From: a virus
IMG/VR virus record: IMGVR_UViG_3300024062_000083
Span: 1 to 20,516 of that record
Strand: one strand, 5' to 3'
DNA: 20,516 bases
The translations under genes and the position numbers were made by a program. Under the pieces are notes generated by a model. It did no database searches. It saw only the letters and a program-made list of their open reading frames with translations, and had not been told where the DNA came from. Position 1 is the stretch's first letter. Each line of letters opens with the position of its first letter. Shown one piece after another: positions 7,225-15,353 of this stretch.

Positions 7225-7642
7225 TATACTGCAAGAGTTATTGATTAACTCAGCAGAGCAATCAATACCAGCGGTAGATTTCCAAACAGCGTTAAGATAT
7301 TTAAATGACTGGATGGCAATGCAAGATGCTGATGGCGTTAAGCTTGGATATACCGAGCTAACCAATCCGGCTGATACGGTAACTGTCCCTGCTGGCGCTA
7401 TAATGGGAATGAAAACCAACGTAGCGATTCAGCTTGCCGCAACCTATGACGTAGTTATTACACCAGACCTATCAGTCAGAGCGGCTAACGGCTTAAACGT
7501 TATGATTAAGCTTGGTAGCCCAATCCTAGGCAGTAGTTATACTTCAAATATGCCAATAGGCAGTGGTAGAAATAACACCTTTTCAGATTATAATTTTTAT
7601 GATGGTTGCTGCGAAGATAATCCAGCATCATGCGGAGAGTAA
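7196..7642 (+). CDS. Tail accessory factor / head-tail adaptor, P22 gp4-like
   Basis: A 148-residue protein near the size of P22 gp4 (166). Gp4 binds beneath the portal as the first neck ring and stabilises packaged DNA. The N-terminus (MATAESLVNDILQELLINS) and the segment FQTALRYLNDWMAMQDADG near residues 29-47 match the usual pattern of this adaptor family, in which an amphipathic helix leads into RYLNDW(M/L). The C-terminal region is Gly/Ser/Asn-rich and ends in CCEDNPASCGE with clustered cysteines. It starts inside the 48-residue gene. P22 gp4 has been reported to have peptidoglycan hydrolase activity; nothing in this sequence tests that. Confidence 0.85.
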   Translation: MATAESLVNDILQELLINSAEQSIPAVDFQTALRYLNDWMAMQDADGVKLGYTELTNPADTVTVPAGAIMGMKTNVAIQLAATYDVVITPDLSVRAANGLNVMIKLGSPILGSSYTSNMPIGSGRNNTFSDYNFYDGCCEDNPASCGE

Positions 7643-7646
7643 TTAA

Positions 7647-9284
7647 ATGACTTGTCAATCAGTCGCGCAAGATATAACAAACGCTGTAGCGGTAACGAGT
7701 GCGGTTGACTCTGATAACTTCGCGCTAGTGCGTAACGGTACATTAAACAGCATTTCATTTGCTTCAATGTCGTCTAGTCTTGGCGTAACGGGTCAGATTA
7801 AAAGCGTAGGTTCACCCACAGCGGTACAGATACTCAATCAACCTTCTGGTGAGCTTAATTTTATTCGTGCCCTAGCGCCTTCACAGGGGATAACAGCAAC
7901 GCTTGACCCATACGGTAGCGTGGCACTCAAAACGAATTTAGCTAACGCCGGAAGCGCATCTGATGGCGCTAATGTTATTGTTGACTCAACAGCAGCGCAG
8001 GTTGCATTTAAGCGCATAAAGGCAGGCTCTAACGTTAGCATTACGCAAACAGCTAATTCAGTTGAAATTACAGCGGGTAATATTGAGGACTTGCAAAACA
8101 GGGTAGTAGTTACGCAAGCCTCAGACTTGGCTGGTGTGCTTGATAGTACCAAGCAGTATTTTATTGATGGTATTATTGATATGGGTAGCCGATCAATAGA
8201 TGTTCCTTCGGGCGGCTTAAATTTGGCGGGTTACAGCTTTGACATATCTAAGCTTATATCTTCCGAGACTGGCTATACAATGTTCACATCACCGGTTGGC
8301 GGGTCGGGCAACTTGATTGGTTCTGACTATGCGGTTGAAGTAACTGGCGCAGCCTCGCAGGTCTATAACTTAACGTCGGCCACGGGCTTTGATGCTTTTG
8401 AGTTTGCGCGTATTAATTACAACGATTGCACATCACTAGGCACGATTACAGGTTACAGGCAGGGCTTAGAAGTAGGTACTGGGCGGTTTGGTGGCAAGCC
8501 AGAGCTAACGCTTGCAGGGGCTTGGGTTGGTGGTTATTTCATTGATACATCAATAGTTAGAGGCTTAACAGACGGTGCTTACTCGCTTTTTAAAGCTGGT
8601 GCTGGCTTCACTATGGCATCGAGGTTTAGGTCTAACCAAAACATTGACCTAAATGCTACGGTATCATTTTTTGACTTTGCCCCGGCTAATTTTATTAACC
8701 CGTCAACGGTTTCTATTGAAAGCGCAATAATTACAAGAAATGGGGTGTTTAACTCCCAAGATGCAAACATAACCCCAAATATGAGCAATTCGGATTTAGT
8801 GGCTGCATGGTCGGGTAATAATGGTATGCCTAACACCTTCGAGGGCGGGCATATAGAGGTGACAACAGAAGCGGTTAGCACCATAACAACGGCTGGCGTA
8901 TTTGTTGATGTAGAAGCGGGCTTATGGACATCTCAAGATTTACAGCACTTTGATAACCCAGCAGGCGGGCAATTAAGGCATTTAGGCAATACGCCAAGAG
9001 AGTTTAAGGTCATAGCCGATTTCTTGATTGATGGAACGCCGGGTGATGATATATCCCTACGGGTTACTAAATGGGATGATTCGGCATCGTCTTTTGTGAC
9101 AGTGCTAGACCAGACGAGGGAGGTTAACAGTTTTCAAGGTGGCAGGGATGTTGCTTTTTTCAACATAAATATCAATACAACGCTAGATCAAAACGATTAC
9201 ATTAAGTTGCAAGTTGCAAACGTTGCCACTACAAACAATATTACCGCAGAGGCAGACAGCTATTACATAGTAGAGGCTAGGTAA
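7647..9284 (+). CDS. Fibre-like virion protein, candidate receptor-binding protein (545 aa)
   Basis: A large beta-rich protein encoded between the gp4 and gp10 equivalents, where P22 has no gene of this size. Three regions are visible. Residues 1-150 are a Ser/Ala/Asn-rich shaft with short repeats such as AFKRIKAGSNVSITQTANSVEIT, as in trimeric fibre stems. Residues about 150-400 look like a parallel beta-helix, with many short strands and turns (VPSGGLNLAGYSFDISK, GYRQGLEVGTGRFGG). Residues about 400-545 form a compact beta domain (GGHIEVTTEAVSTITT through EADSYYIVEAR), suggestive of a jelly-roll C-terminal knob. It shares its last base with the next start (TAATG). A tail fibre or side fibre is most likely; a decoration or head-fibre role is possible. 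Confidence 0.6.
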   Translation: MTCQSVAQDITNAVAVTSAVDSDNFALVRNGTLNSISFASMSSSLGVTGQIKSVGSPTAVQILNQPSGELNFIRALAPSQGITATLDPYGSVALKTNLANAGSASDGANVIVDSTAAQVAFKRIKAGSNVSITQTANSVEITAGNIEDLQNRVVVTQASDLAGVLDSTKQYFIDGIIDMGSRSIDVPSGGLNLAGYSFDISKLISSETGYTMFTSPVGGSGNLIGSDYAVEVTGAASQVYNLTSATGFDAFEFARINYNDCTSLGTITGYRQGLEVGTGRFGGKPELTLAGAWVGGYFIDTSIVRGLTDGAYSLFKAGAGFTMASRFRSNQNIDLNATVSFFDFAPANFINPSTVSIESAIITRNGVFNSQDANITPNMSNSDLVAAWSGNNGMPNTFEGGHIEVTTEAVSTITTAGVFVDVEAGLWTSQDLQHFDNPAGGQLRHLGNTPREFKVIADFLIDGTPGDDISLRVTKWDDSASSFVTVLDQTREVNSFQGGRDVAFFNININTTLDQNDYIKLQVANVATTNNITAEADSYYIVEAR

Positions 9285-10768
9285 TGGGTCAGCCTGTACC
9301 GGTTTCACTAGGCAACGGTTATTACGTATCTGACAGCCTGCCTTTGTCTAATCAACAGTGTTTGAACTGTTACATTGATAAACCTCAAGCTGTGGCGTTA
9401 TCTGATGCCATGATAAAGGGGTCGGCTGGATTGTCTGAGATTCTAACGACAGGTGTAATTGACCAAATCAATAGAGGCTCACACGTTAAAGACGGGAAGC
9501 CTTACTTCCTTAACGGTGATACGCTTTACAGAATAGACAGAACCGTTAACGATGAAGGGTTAGAGGTTTTTACCGCTGTAGCTTTAGGCGTTATACCCGG
9601 CGAAGCTCGATGCTCGTTTGCAGATAATGGCACTCAATTACTTGTGTTAATACCTGGTGGCAATGGATACATTGTTAATGAGTCAGCAGGCACAGTATTT
9701 CAGCAAATAACAGACGTAGATTTCAACACTACAAACGGCAAGCCTCAGCATGTCGTATATGTTGATTCATTCTTTGTAGTCACTACAGATGAAAAGAAAA
9801 TAATTAAATCATCAGCCAATGACGGGTTAACTTGGAGTGCGTTAGATTTTGCATCAGCGGCAGCAGACCCAGACGCAATAGTCGCGCCTATAGTAGTTAA
9901 GAATAAGCTCACTATAACAGGCTCAGAGACAATCGAAGGCTTTGACAACTTAGGGTTGCCGGGGTTTCCTTTTCAGCGTAACGGCTTATTTGTATCTAAG
10001 GGGTGCTCTGCACCTTTCAGCCTAGTTAATATTAATGATGGCTTTATGTTTATCGGTGGCGCAGTAAACGAAAGCGCAGCTATATGGACGCTTAACGGGG
10101 CTACACCTCAAAAGGTTAGTACAACAGCTATTGACGCCAAACTGCAAGAATTTACCAGAGATGAGATAGTGGAAAGCTTTGCATTTTCATACGCTCAAGC
10201 TGGCGCTTATTTTGTTGAGTTCTCACTACCATCAGTTACTTTTGTTTATGAAGTGTTAACTGGTACGTGGAGCGAAAGACAAAGTCAAATCGTTGACACT
10301 AAGGGCTTGACGCAGAATGTTAGACATAGAGTTAATTCACTGGTGACGGCTTATGGTCGAGTGTTATGTGGTGACTCACAAGATGGTCGAATAGGTGAAT
10401 TGAAGCTTGATAATTATAAAGAGTATGACAACCCAATACTGAGGGCGTTTTCATTACAGCCACTAACTAATCAAGGTGATTCATTTTCACTTAACAGCGT
10501 AGAGCTAACAACCGAATCAGGTGTTGGTAATGATGACCAGCCAGAGCCAGAGGTAAGATTAAGTACTTGCGTTGATGGCAAATCATTTAATGACCCAATA
10601 CCTCGAGCAATGGGTAAGATTGGGGAGTATAATGTAAGACAAGTTTGGGCGAGGCTTGGCAGGTTTCCAAGATTAGGCGTTTTATTGTTTGAGTTCTCAG
10701 ACCCTTGTAAGTTTAGGGCTTTAAAGCTAAGAGTTAACATCAAAGCAGGGGCGCAACGTGGCCGTTAG
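9284..10768 (+). CDS. Packaged-DNA stabilisation protein / tail hub, P22 gp10-like
   Basis: A 494-residue protein close to P22 gp10 (472). Gp10 forms the hexameric hub below gp4 and carries the spikes and needle. The N-terminus has the typical LGNGYYVSDSLPLSNQQCLN pattern, and the C-terminal part shows WARLGRFPRLGVLLFEFSDP near residues 458-477, a common ending for this family. Repeated strand-rich segments through the middle (e.g. DSFFVVTTDEKKI, GFMFIGGAVNESAAIW) fit a beta-propeller-like fold. The start overlaps the previous stop as TAATG, and its end overlaps the following GTG start by 11 bases. Synteny (gp4, gp10, gp14, gp7, gp20, gp16) supports the assignment. Confidence 0.88.
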   Translation: MGQPVPVSLGNGYYVSDSLPLSNQQCLNCYIDKPQAVALSDAMIKGSAGLSEILTTGVIDQINRGSHVKDGKPYFLNGDTLYRIDRTVNDEGLEVFTAVALGVIPGEARCSFADNGTQLLVLIPGGNGYIVNESAGTVFQQITDVDFNTTNGKPQHVVYVDSFFVVTTDEKKIIKSSANDGLTWSALDFASAAADPDAIVAPIVVKNKLTITGSETIEGFDNLGLPGFPFQRNGLFVSKGCSAPFSLVNINDGFMFIGGAVNESAAIWTLNGATPQKVSTTAIDAKLQEFTRDEIVESFAFSYAQAGAYFVEFSLPSVTFVYEVLTGTWSERQSQIVDTKGLTQNVRHRVNSLVTAYGRVLCGDSQDGRIGELKLDNYKEYDNPILRAFSLQPLTNQGDSFSLNSVELTTESGVGNDDQPEPEVRLSTCVDGKSFNDPIPRAMGKIGEYNVRQVWARLGRFPRLGVLLFEFSDPCKFRALKLRVNIKAGAQRGR

Positions 10769-11018
10769 AGTATCACCACCAGATGCAAACAGGCCTATCC
10801 TTAATGATGATGGTTCAATGGAGCAATCATTCCGGACGTGGACTAGCTTAGTTACTCAGCGAGAGATGATAATCGGAACAGGTAACCCAGAGGGTGTTAT
10901 CGATGCTATTCAAGGAGCTGTTTATATGAATGATGCGGGCGCGGCCGGTGCGATATTATACGTTAAACGTGACCAGTCTATTGCTGGTGAAACAAAACAA
11001 GGTTGGGTGTTGGTATGA
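10758..11018 (+). CDS. Small virion-region protein at the tail-needle position (86 aa)
   Basis: An 86-residue protein with a GTG start inside the end of the gp10-like gene. It begins VRVSPPDANRPILNDDGS and contains EMIIGTGNPEGVIDAIQGAVY near residues 36-56, then GAAGAILYVKRD and a terminal GWVLV. This GxGNPEGVV...GxxY pattern is widespread in small phage tail-region proteins and fibre modules. In P22 the tail needle gp26 (233 residues, coiled coil) occupies this gene position, but this protein is far shorter and has no coiled-coil shaft. Real gene very likely; function unknown. The next gene starts at an ATGA overlap. Confidence 0.72.
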   Translation: MAVRVSPPDANRPILNDDGSMEQSFRTWTSLVTQREMIIGTGNPEGVIDAIQGAVYMNDAGAAGAILYVKRDQSIAGETKQGWVLV

Positions 11019-11455
11019 TGGTTAGTAGAAGTCACGACCATAAAGACATAAAGCGCGTAGTTATGAGTATGCTTAGTGACGTTACAGAGGATGATACAGC
11101 GCCAGAATGCGCCAATATAGACGTAGACACTGACTGCTGGTTGAGTCTTGGTGAGTGCGGGTATATGCACGTATCAGCCTACAACAGAACCACCCTAGAC
11201 ATTCATCCATACATCATAAAAGAACAGCGAAACAAGTCTATTGAGTGCGGAAAAGCGACGCTAAAATGGGTTGCAGAAAACGCGCCAAGTATGTACAAGA
11301 AAATTATCAGCCAAGTGCCTAGTATTTATCCGCATATTAAGCGATACACCAAAAGGCTAGGATTTGAGCATGAAGGCACTTATAAAAAGTGCTTCACTAA
11401 AAACGGCCAGCTGTATGATTTATGGTTATTCGGCATTGAGAGGAAAGATATATGA
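11015..11455 (+). CDS. GNAT-like phage protein, P22 gp14/DUF2824-like
   Basis: A 146-residue protein placed exactly where P22 carries gene 14. The C-terminal third reads as an acetyltransferase end: IKRYTKRLGFEHEGTYKKCF, then a DLWLFGIER strand, the usual GF..EG.....G...D...F pattern of GNAT proteins. The central beta segments CGYMHVSAYNRTTLDIHPYI fit the same fold. An upstream TTG at 11003 is in frame, but the ATG at 11015 forms an ATGA overlap with the previous stop and is preferred. P22 gp14 is needed for infectious virions; whether this protein modifies anything enzymatically is not known. The acetyl-CoA loop (RxxGxG/A) is not clearly present, so it may be non-catalytic. Confidence 0.65.
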   Translation: MMVSRSHDHKDIKRVVMSMLSDVTEDDTAPECANIDVDTDCWLSLGECGYMHVSAYNRTTLDIHPYIIKEQRNKSIECGKATLKWVAENAPSMYKKIISQVPSIYPHIKRYTKRLGFEHEGTYKKCFTKNGQLYDLWLFGIERKDI

Positions 11456-12036
11456 GCATCATTAAGGATACATTCTTTGGGGGAGCAGAAAAGAAAGCTG
11501 CTAAGGCCACACAGAGAGGTATAGAGTCTGGGCAAAAAAGGATTGAAGAAGGCAATAAACAAGCTAGAGAGGATATATTTAATTTATTTCCATCAGCAGA
11601 AGCCAACTCACAGAAAGGCTACCAAAGCGCCTTAGATGTGTTCGGCCAATTCATGCCACAACAAGCCCAGACTTTCCAGCAAGGCAATGTTGCAGCGCAG
11701 AATCAAATACTTGCAGGAATGCCACAGGCTCACAATGCGTTAATGGGTGGACAGGTTGATTATTCACAGTTTCAACCCACTCAATTGGATTATGATGCGA
11801 GTATGTTCCAGCAGCAATTACCCGACTATCAAACAAGCCAACAGGCGTTAAGCCCTTTGGCTGGAATGACTGATGAGCAGATTCAAACGATAACATCCAT
11901 GTATCCACAAGCACCAGCAGGGTTACCGCAAAATCCCAATGTTATAGGCCCAGGAATGACAAATAATGCAGAGCAATACCCAAATTTAAACTTTACACTG
12001 CCAGATTTTAACTTGTTTGGACGGAAAATATTATGA
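11452..12036 (+). CDS. DNA transfer (ejection) protein, gp7-like
   Basis: A 194-residue protein overlapping both neighbours by ATGA. Residues 1-50 are a charged helix (GGAEKKAAKATQRGIESGQK, then KRIEEGNKQAREDIF). A Gln/Ala-rich middle with QKGYQSALDVFGQFMP follows, then a Pro/Gln/Asn-rich tail ending LNFTLPDFNLFGRK. The pattern resembles the N-terminal part of internal virion proteins annotated as DNA transfer proteins; the following gene has the matching C-terminal part. In P22, gp7 is 229 residues and is ejected first, entering the outer membrane/periplasm. The assignment rests on gene order, size and composition; there is no catalytic motif. Confidence 0.65.
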   Translation: MSIIKDTFFGGAEKKAAKATQRGIESGQKRIEEGNKQAREDIFNLFPSAEANSQKGYQSALDVFGQFMPQQAQTFQQGNVAAQNQILAGMPQAHNALMGGQVDYSQFQPTQLDYDASMFQQQLPDYQTSQQALSPLAGMTDEQIQTITSMYPQAPAGLPQNPNVIGPGMTNNAEQYPNLNFTLPDFNLFGRKIL

Positions 12037-14336
12037 AAGCACCAGTTAGCGCATTAAGAAACCTACAAACAAACATGATGCGGCAGCCTAGCCAAATGAG
12101 CGCAGGCGCACAGCAAGCCATACAGGCAATGCCAGCGCCACAGGGATTGCGAGATGCCAATGGAAATTCAATAACCCAGCAGCAGGCTGATGGGATGGTG
12201 AAGCACAATGTTCGCGGAGGCGGCTCTTTTTATGGAGCGCCAGCGCAGGAATATCAAGGCGAAAGGCTTGTCAGTGACGTGTCAGGCGCAACAACATCAC
12301 AGGTCCAGTCACTACTGGCGGGGGGTCAGCAACAAACCCCATACCAACCAGCGCCAACAGGTGGAAGTCAAAACTACGGCCTAGCGGGTGCTGAACAAGC
12401 TTATGCTGGCGGGTTAACTGGTGGGTTGAATGCTTTACAGGGCGCAACGCAACAAGGTTTGGGCGCATTACAAAATGCCAATGCCTTTGGGCAGAATCAA
12501 ATTAGCATGGGTGGACAAGGTGCTTTAAATACCTTACAGAACGCACAGCAAGGGGCTGGCAATTACATTCAGCAAGGTGTTAATCGAGCGTCTAATACAC
12601 TGGGTAATGCTGGGCAGTTTGGAGCTAACCAGCTGAATCAAGGGTTAGGTCAGGGACTTAACACGCTACAAAACACAGCAAATCAAGGTGTTGGCGCTAT
12701 CATGGGTGGCGCACAGCAGGGCGCTAACGCACTAAATCAAGGTCAATTTGGCGCGTTAAACCAGTTAAATCAAGGTTCACAGCAGGGCTTGAATATATTA
12801 AATACTGGCAACAACCTAGCAGGCCAACAATCAAGCCAAGGGACAAGAGGCGCATTAGACTCATTGCGTCAAGGCATGTTTGCCTCACAAGATATGATTA
12901 ATCAAGGCATGGGCGCTTTAGGTGGGGACTTTAGCGGTAGCGCTTCAAATGTCGATCAAAACATAGGTCAAGACCAATTCAATCAAGCGGCTCAGGGCGT
13001 AGGCGCTTACGCTGGCGGCGGGCTGCAGTCACAGCAACAGCAGTTAGCTTTATCAGGCGCACAGGGTCAAGAAGCGTTTAACAACGCAATGATGAATAAC
13101 CCCGGAACTAAATACCTGCAAGATGAAATGATGCGTAACGTTACCAACCAAGGAAGCGCAACAGGTAATGTGGTAAGTGGAAACATTCTAAGAGAATTAC
13201 AGGATAGAAGCGCTGGTATAGCCGCTCAAGACCTAGACAACCAATTTAATAGGGCTTTCCAATCCACAGGGCAAGGATTACAGGCAGCAGGGCAGCAAGG
13301 GCAATTCCTGTCCCAAGCTGGACAGCAGCAAGGTAATTTGGCGGCTCAAAACGCACAGATGCAAACACAAGCAAGCTTGCAGAACGCCAGTAATAGACTT
13401 GGGGCGGCTCAGTCTCAAGCAAGCTTGGCGGGTAATCAAGCCAATAATTTATCTAACTTGTTTGGTCAAGGCGCTGGTTATCAGCAGCAAGGCGGTCAGT
13501 TTAACGCTGGGTTAACGGCTAATGCTGCACAGCAGGGCGCGGGTATAGCTGCAAATAGAGGGCAAAACATGGCGAACGCTATGTTGTCAACTGGTCAGAA
13601 TCAAGCCAATCTCGCTAATCAAGCTGGTCAAAACTCAGCTAACATTCTATCGTCTTTAGGTGGTGCGGGCGCTCAAGCTCAAATAGGAGCAGGTCAGAAT
13701 CAGGCCAACCTAGCAAGCAGTATTGCTAACCAACAGGCAGGCTTGCAGTCTCAAGGTGGATCGAATCAAGCTAACATATTAAGTGCTTTAGCTGGTCAAG
13801 GTGCTGGATTACAGGCTCAGACTGGACTAAATCAGGCCAACTTTGCTGGTCAATTAGCTGGTCAAGGTGCTGGCATGATGCAAAACGCAGGCGCTAACGC
13901 TGCTAATATGTATCAAAACGCTGGCAATGCTCTTGGTGGAGCTAGAACGCAAGCAGGTAGAGATTTAGCTAATCAGATAAATCAATCAACGCGCTCACTA
14001 GCGGATTTAAGTAACCGACAAGGCGCTGGCTTATCTGATGTGTTTGGCCAGGGTGGCGTGAACATCGCCAACTTCATGCAAAACACAGGTAATATGTCAG
14101 CCGCGCAACAGCAGGAGTTAGCAAAAATATTATCTAATTTGTCCACAGGAAATGCTTCACAATTGGCATCAGGTGACGTGGGTATTGGTCAGGCACAGGC
14201 TGGCGGGTTAACTGGTGGGGCAGCAGGTATACGGGGCGGTATAGGTCAAGTGGCTGGCGGGATAACTGGCGCTTTCGGTGCTCCAGCGGGCGCATCGAAT
14301 ACTGTTATGGGCGCATTAACTGGATTTTTCGGATAA
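12033..14336 (+). CDS. DNA transfer (ejection) protein, gp20-like, with hendecad repeats
   Basis: A 767-residue protein very rich in Gly, Gln, Asn and Ala, larger than P22 gp20 (471). Residues 117-292 and 466-707 are arrays of exact 11-residue repeats, with a conserved hydrophobic position in each unit and small residues at others. The middle segment (about 340-420) has NNPGTKYLQDEMMRN, VVSGNILRELQDRS and AAQDLDNQFNRAF, the signature of phage internal DNA-transfer proteins. The C-terminus is Gly-rich. It should be packaged in the head, ejected with the DNA and help form the channel across the envelope. Overlap (ATGA) with the previous gene and position before the gp16-like gene agree. The repeats are predicted to make long helical bundles. 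Confidence 0.72.
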   Translation: MKAPVSALRNLQTNMMRQPSQMSAGAQQAIQAMPAPQGLRDANGNSITQQQADGMVKHNVRGGGSFYGAPAQEYQGERLVSDVSGATTSQVQSLLAGGQQQTPYQPAPTGGSQNYGLAGAEQAYAGGLTGGLNALQGATQQGLGALQNANAFGQNQISMGGQGALNTLQNAQQGAGNYIQQGVNRASNTLGNAGQFGANQLNQGLGQGLNTLQNTANQGVGAIMGGAQQGANALNQGQFGALNQLNQGSQQGLNILNTGNNLAGQQSSQGTRGALDSLRQGMFASQDMINQGMGALGGDFSGSASNVDQNIGQDQFNQAAQGVGAYAGGGLQSQQQQLALSGAQGQEAFNNAMMNNPGTKYLQDEMMRNVTNQGSATGNVVSGNILRELQDRSAGIAAQDLDNQFNRAFQSTGQGLQAAGQQGQFLSQAGQQQGNLAAQNAQMQTQASLQNASNRLGAAQSQASLAGNQANNLSNLFGQGAGYQQQGGQFNAGLTANAAQQGAGIAANRGQNMANAMLSTGQNQANLANQAGQNSANILSSLGGAGAQAQIGAGQNQANLASSIANQQAGLQSQGGSNQANILSALAGQGAGLQAQTGLNQANFAGQLAGQGAGMMQNAGANAANMYQNAGNALGGARTQAGRDLANQINQSTRSLADLSNRQGAGLSDVFGQGGVNIANFMQNTGNMSAAQQQELAKILSNLSTGNASQLASGDVGIGQAQAGGLTGGAAGIRGGIGQVAGGITGAFGAPAGASNTVMGALTGFFG
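12381..12908 (+). repeat. First hendecad array in the gp20-like protein (16 units of 11 residues)
   Basis: Translated in frame, residues 117-292 divide without gaps into sixteen 11-residue units, e.g. TQQGLGALQNA, GQGALNTLQNA, AQQGANALNQG, QFGALNQLNQG. Position 8 is Leu or Ile in fourteen units (the first has Tyr, one later unit has Ser). Position 11 is nearly always Gly or Ala. The DNA period is 33 bases, with diverged codons, so the array is old rather than a recent tandem expansion. Confidence 0.75.
13428..14153 (+). repeat. Second hendecad array in the gp20-like protein (about 22 units)
   Basis: Residues 466-707 divide into about twenty-two gapless 11-residue units such as GQNQANLANQA, GQNSANILSSL, GSNQANILSAL, GLNQANFAGQL, GANAANMYQNA and GVNIANFMQNT. 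Position 5 is Ala in most units and position 7 is usually hydrophobic. The best block is 488-663. The last units (to 707) are more degenerate. Periodicity of 11 corresponds to three helical turns. Confidence 0.72.
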
Positions 14337-14345
14337 GAGGTAATT

Positions 14346-15353
14346 ATGGCACAGTATGATTTTTACAACCCCGCTAATAGGGGGGCTGGTGTAAAAGGCG
14401 CAATCGCAGCAACTAGCAGCTTATTTGACGGCATTGAGGGGCGCAAAATAAACGCCATGAAGATTATGGGTGTGGAGGATGCCCAGCGTAGACAAGCAAT
14501 GACAGATGATGCCAAGACAGCGGAATTATTAATCAGAAATGGCGATACGCAGGGGGCGATGGACTTTCTTAGCGGAAGGGCACAAGATTCATCAATGAGC
14601 GGAGGAAACCCACGCGAAACAATGGAAGTCTATAACGCCTTACGCGCTGGTGACGTTGATGGTGCTTTAGGTATGATTGGTAATTACAGGTCTTTATTTG
14701 ATGATAGTTACAAAGCACCAGAAACAAAAAAACAGTCGGATAAACAAAAAGCAGAAGGTGGTATGGTCTTTAATCCAAACACTGGCACTTATTCTATAGA
14801 CCCAACTGCAGCAAGTAGATTAGATGCAATTGCAGCTAAGAAAAAAAGCGGGGAGGCGCTGTCACTGAAAGATAAGCAGTCTATCAACAAGGACATTACT
14901 GGGTTTCTTAAAGACACAACATTAATACACAATACTGCTAACGACCTATCTAAGTTACAAAAAATGCCTAGTGGCCCTGCGTCAATTGCTCTTGTTTTTA
15001 AATTTATGAAGGCGCTAGACCCTACGTCAGTTGTTAGAGAGGGTGAGTTTTCAACGGCTCAAAACTCTGCTGGCGTCCCAGAAGGCATAAGAAATATGTA
15101 TAACAAGCTTGCAAGCGGTGAAATACTAGGTGGTAAGCAGATACAGCAATTTGTTGACACAGCACAGGGGCTGTCAAACTCTGCAATTGAATCCTCTCGG
15201 ACTCAAATAACTGATTATCTTGATACTTATGGGGATAGCCTGCCCGATAAATTCTCAACATCAATCATGAGGCGCATACCTAAAACATTTGAAATTAACC
15301 AGCCTAGTGCAAACGTCATTAAATTTGATGTCAATGGAAACCAAATACCATGA
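14346..15353 (+). CDS. Putative internal virion protein (335 aa)
   Basis: A 335-residue, largely helical protein. It begins AQYDFYNPANRGAGVKGAIA and has small helical repeats around residues 50-115 (AELLIRNGDTQGAMDFLSG, ALRAGDVDGALGMIGNY). A Lys-rich linker follows, then a C-terminal domain with LVFKFMKALDPTSVVREGEF and AQNSAGVPEGIRNMYNKL near residues 215-255. That DPTSVVREGE...AQNSAGVP pattern recurs in phage ejection/internal proteins. AGAGGT lies seven bases upstream of the ATG. The gene follows the gp20-like gene by 9 bases and overlaps the gp16-like gene by ATGA. It is an extra ejection-type gene relative to P22. A role in DNA ejection is inferred from context and motif. Confidence 0.6.
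   Translation: MAQYDFYNPANRGAGVKGAIAATSSLFDGIEGRKINAMKIMGVEDAQRRQAMTDDAKTAELLIRNGDTQGAMDFLSGRAQDSSMSGGNPRETMEVYNALRAGDVDGALGMIGNYRSLFDDSYKAPETKKQSDKQKAEGGMVFNPNTGTYSIDPTAASRLDAIAAKKKSGEALSLKDKQSINKDITGFLKDTTLIHNTANDLSKLQKMPSGPASIALVFKFMKALDPTSVVREGEFSTAQNSAGVPEGIRNMYNKLASGEILGGKQIQQFVDTAQGLSNSAIESSRTQITDYLDTYGDSLPDKFSTSIMRRIPKTFEINQPSANVIKFDVNGNQIP

Noticed and set aside
7838-8152. A 104-codon minus-strand frame inside the fibre-like gene
   Set aside because: Entirely opposite a coherent beta-rich coding frame, without ribosome binding site.
12381-14153. Tandem DNA repeat or CRISPR-like array
   Set aside because: The 33-base period comes from the 11-residue protein repeat. The DNA copies are strongly diverged, coding continues throughout, and there are no conserved repeat/spacer blocks.
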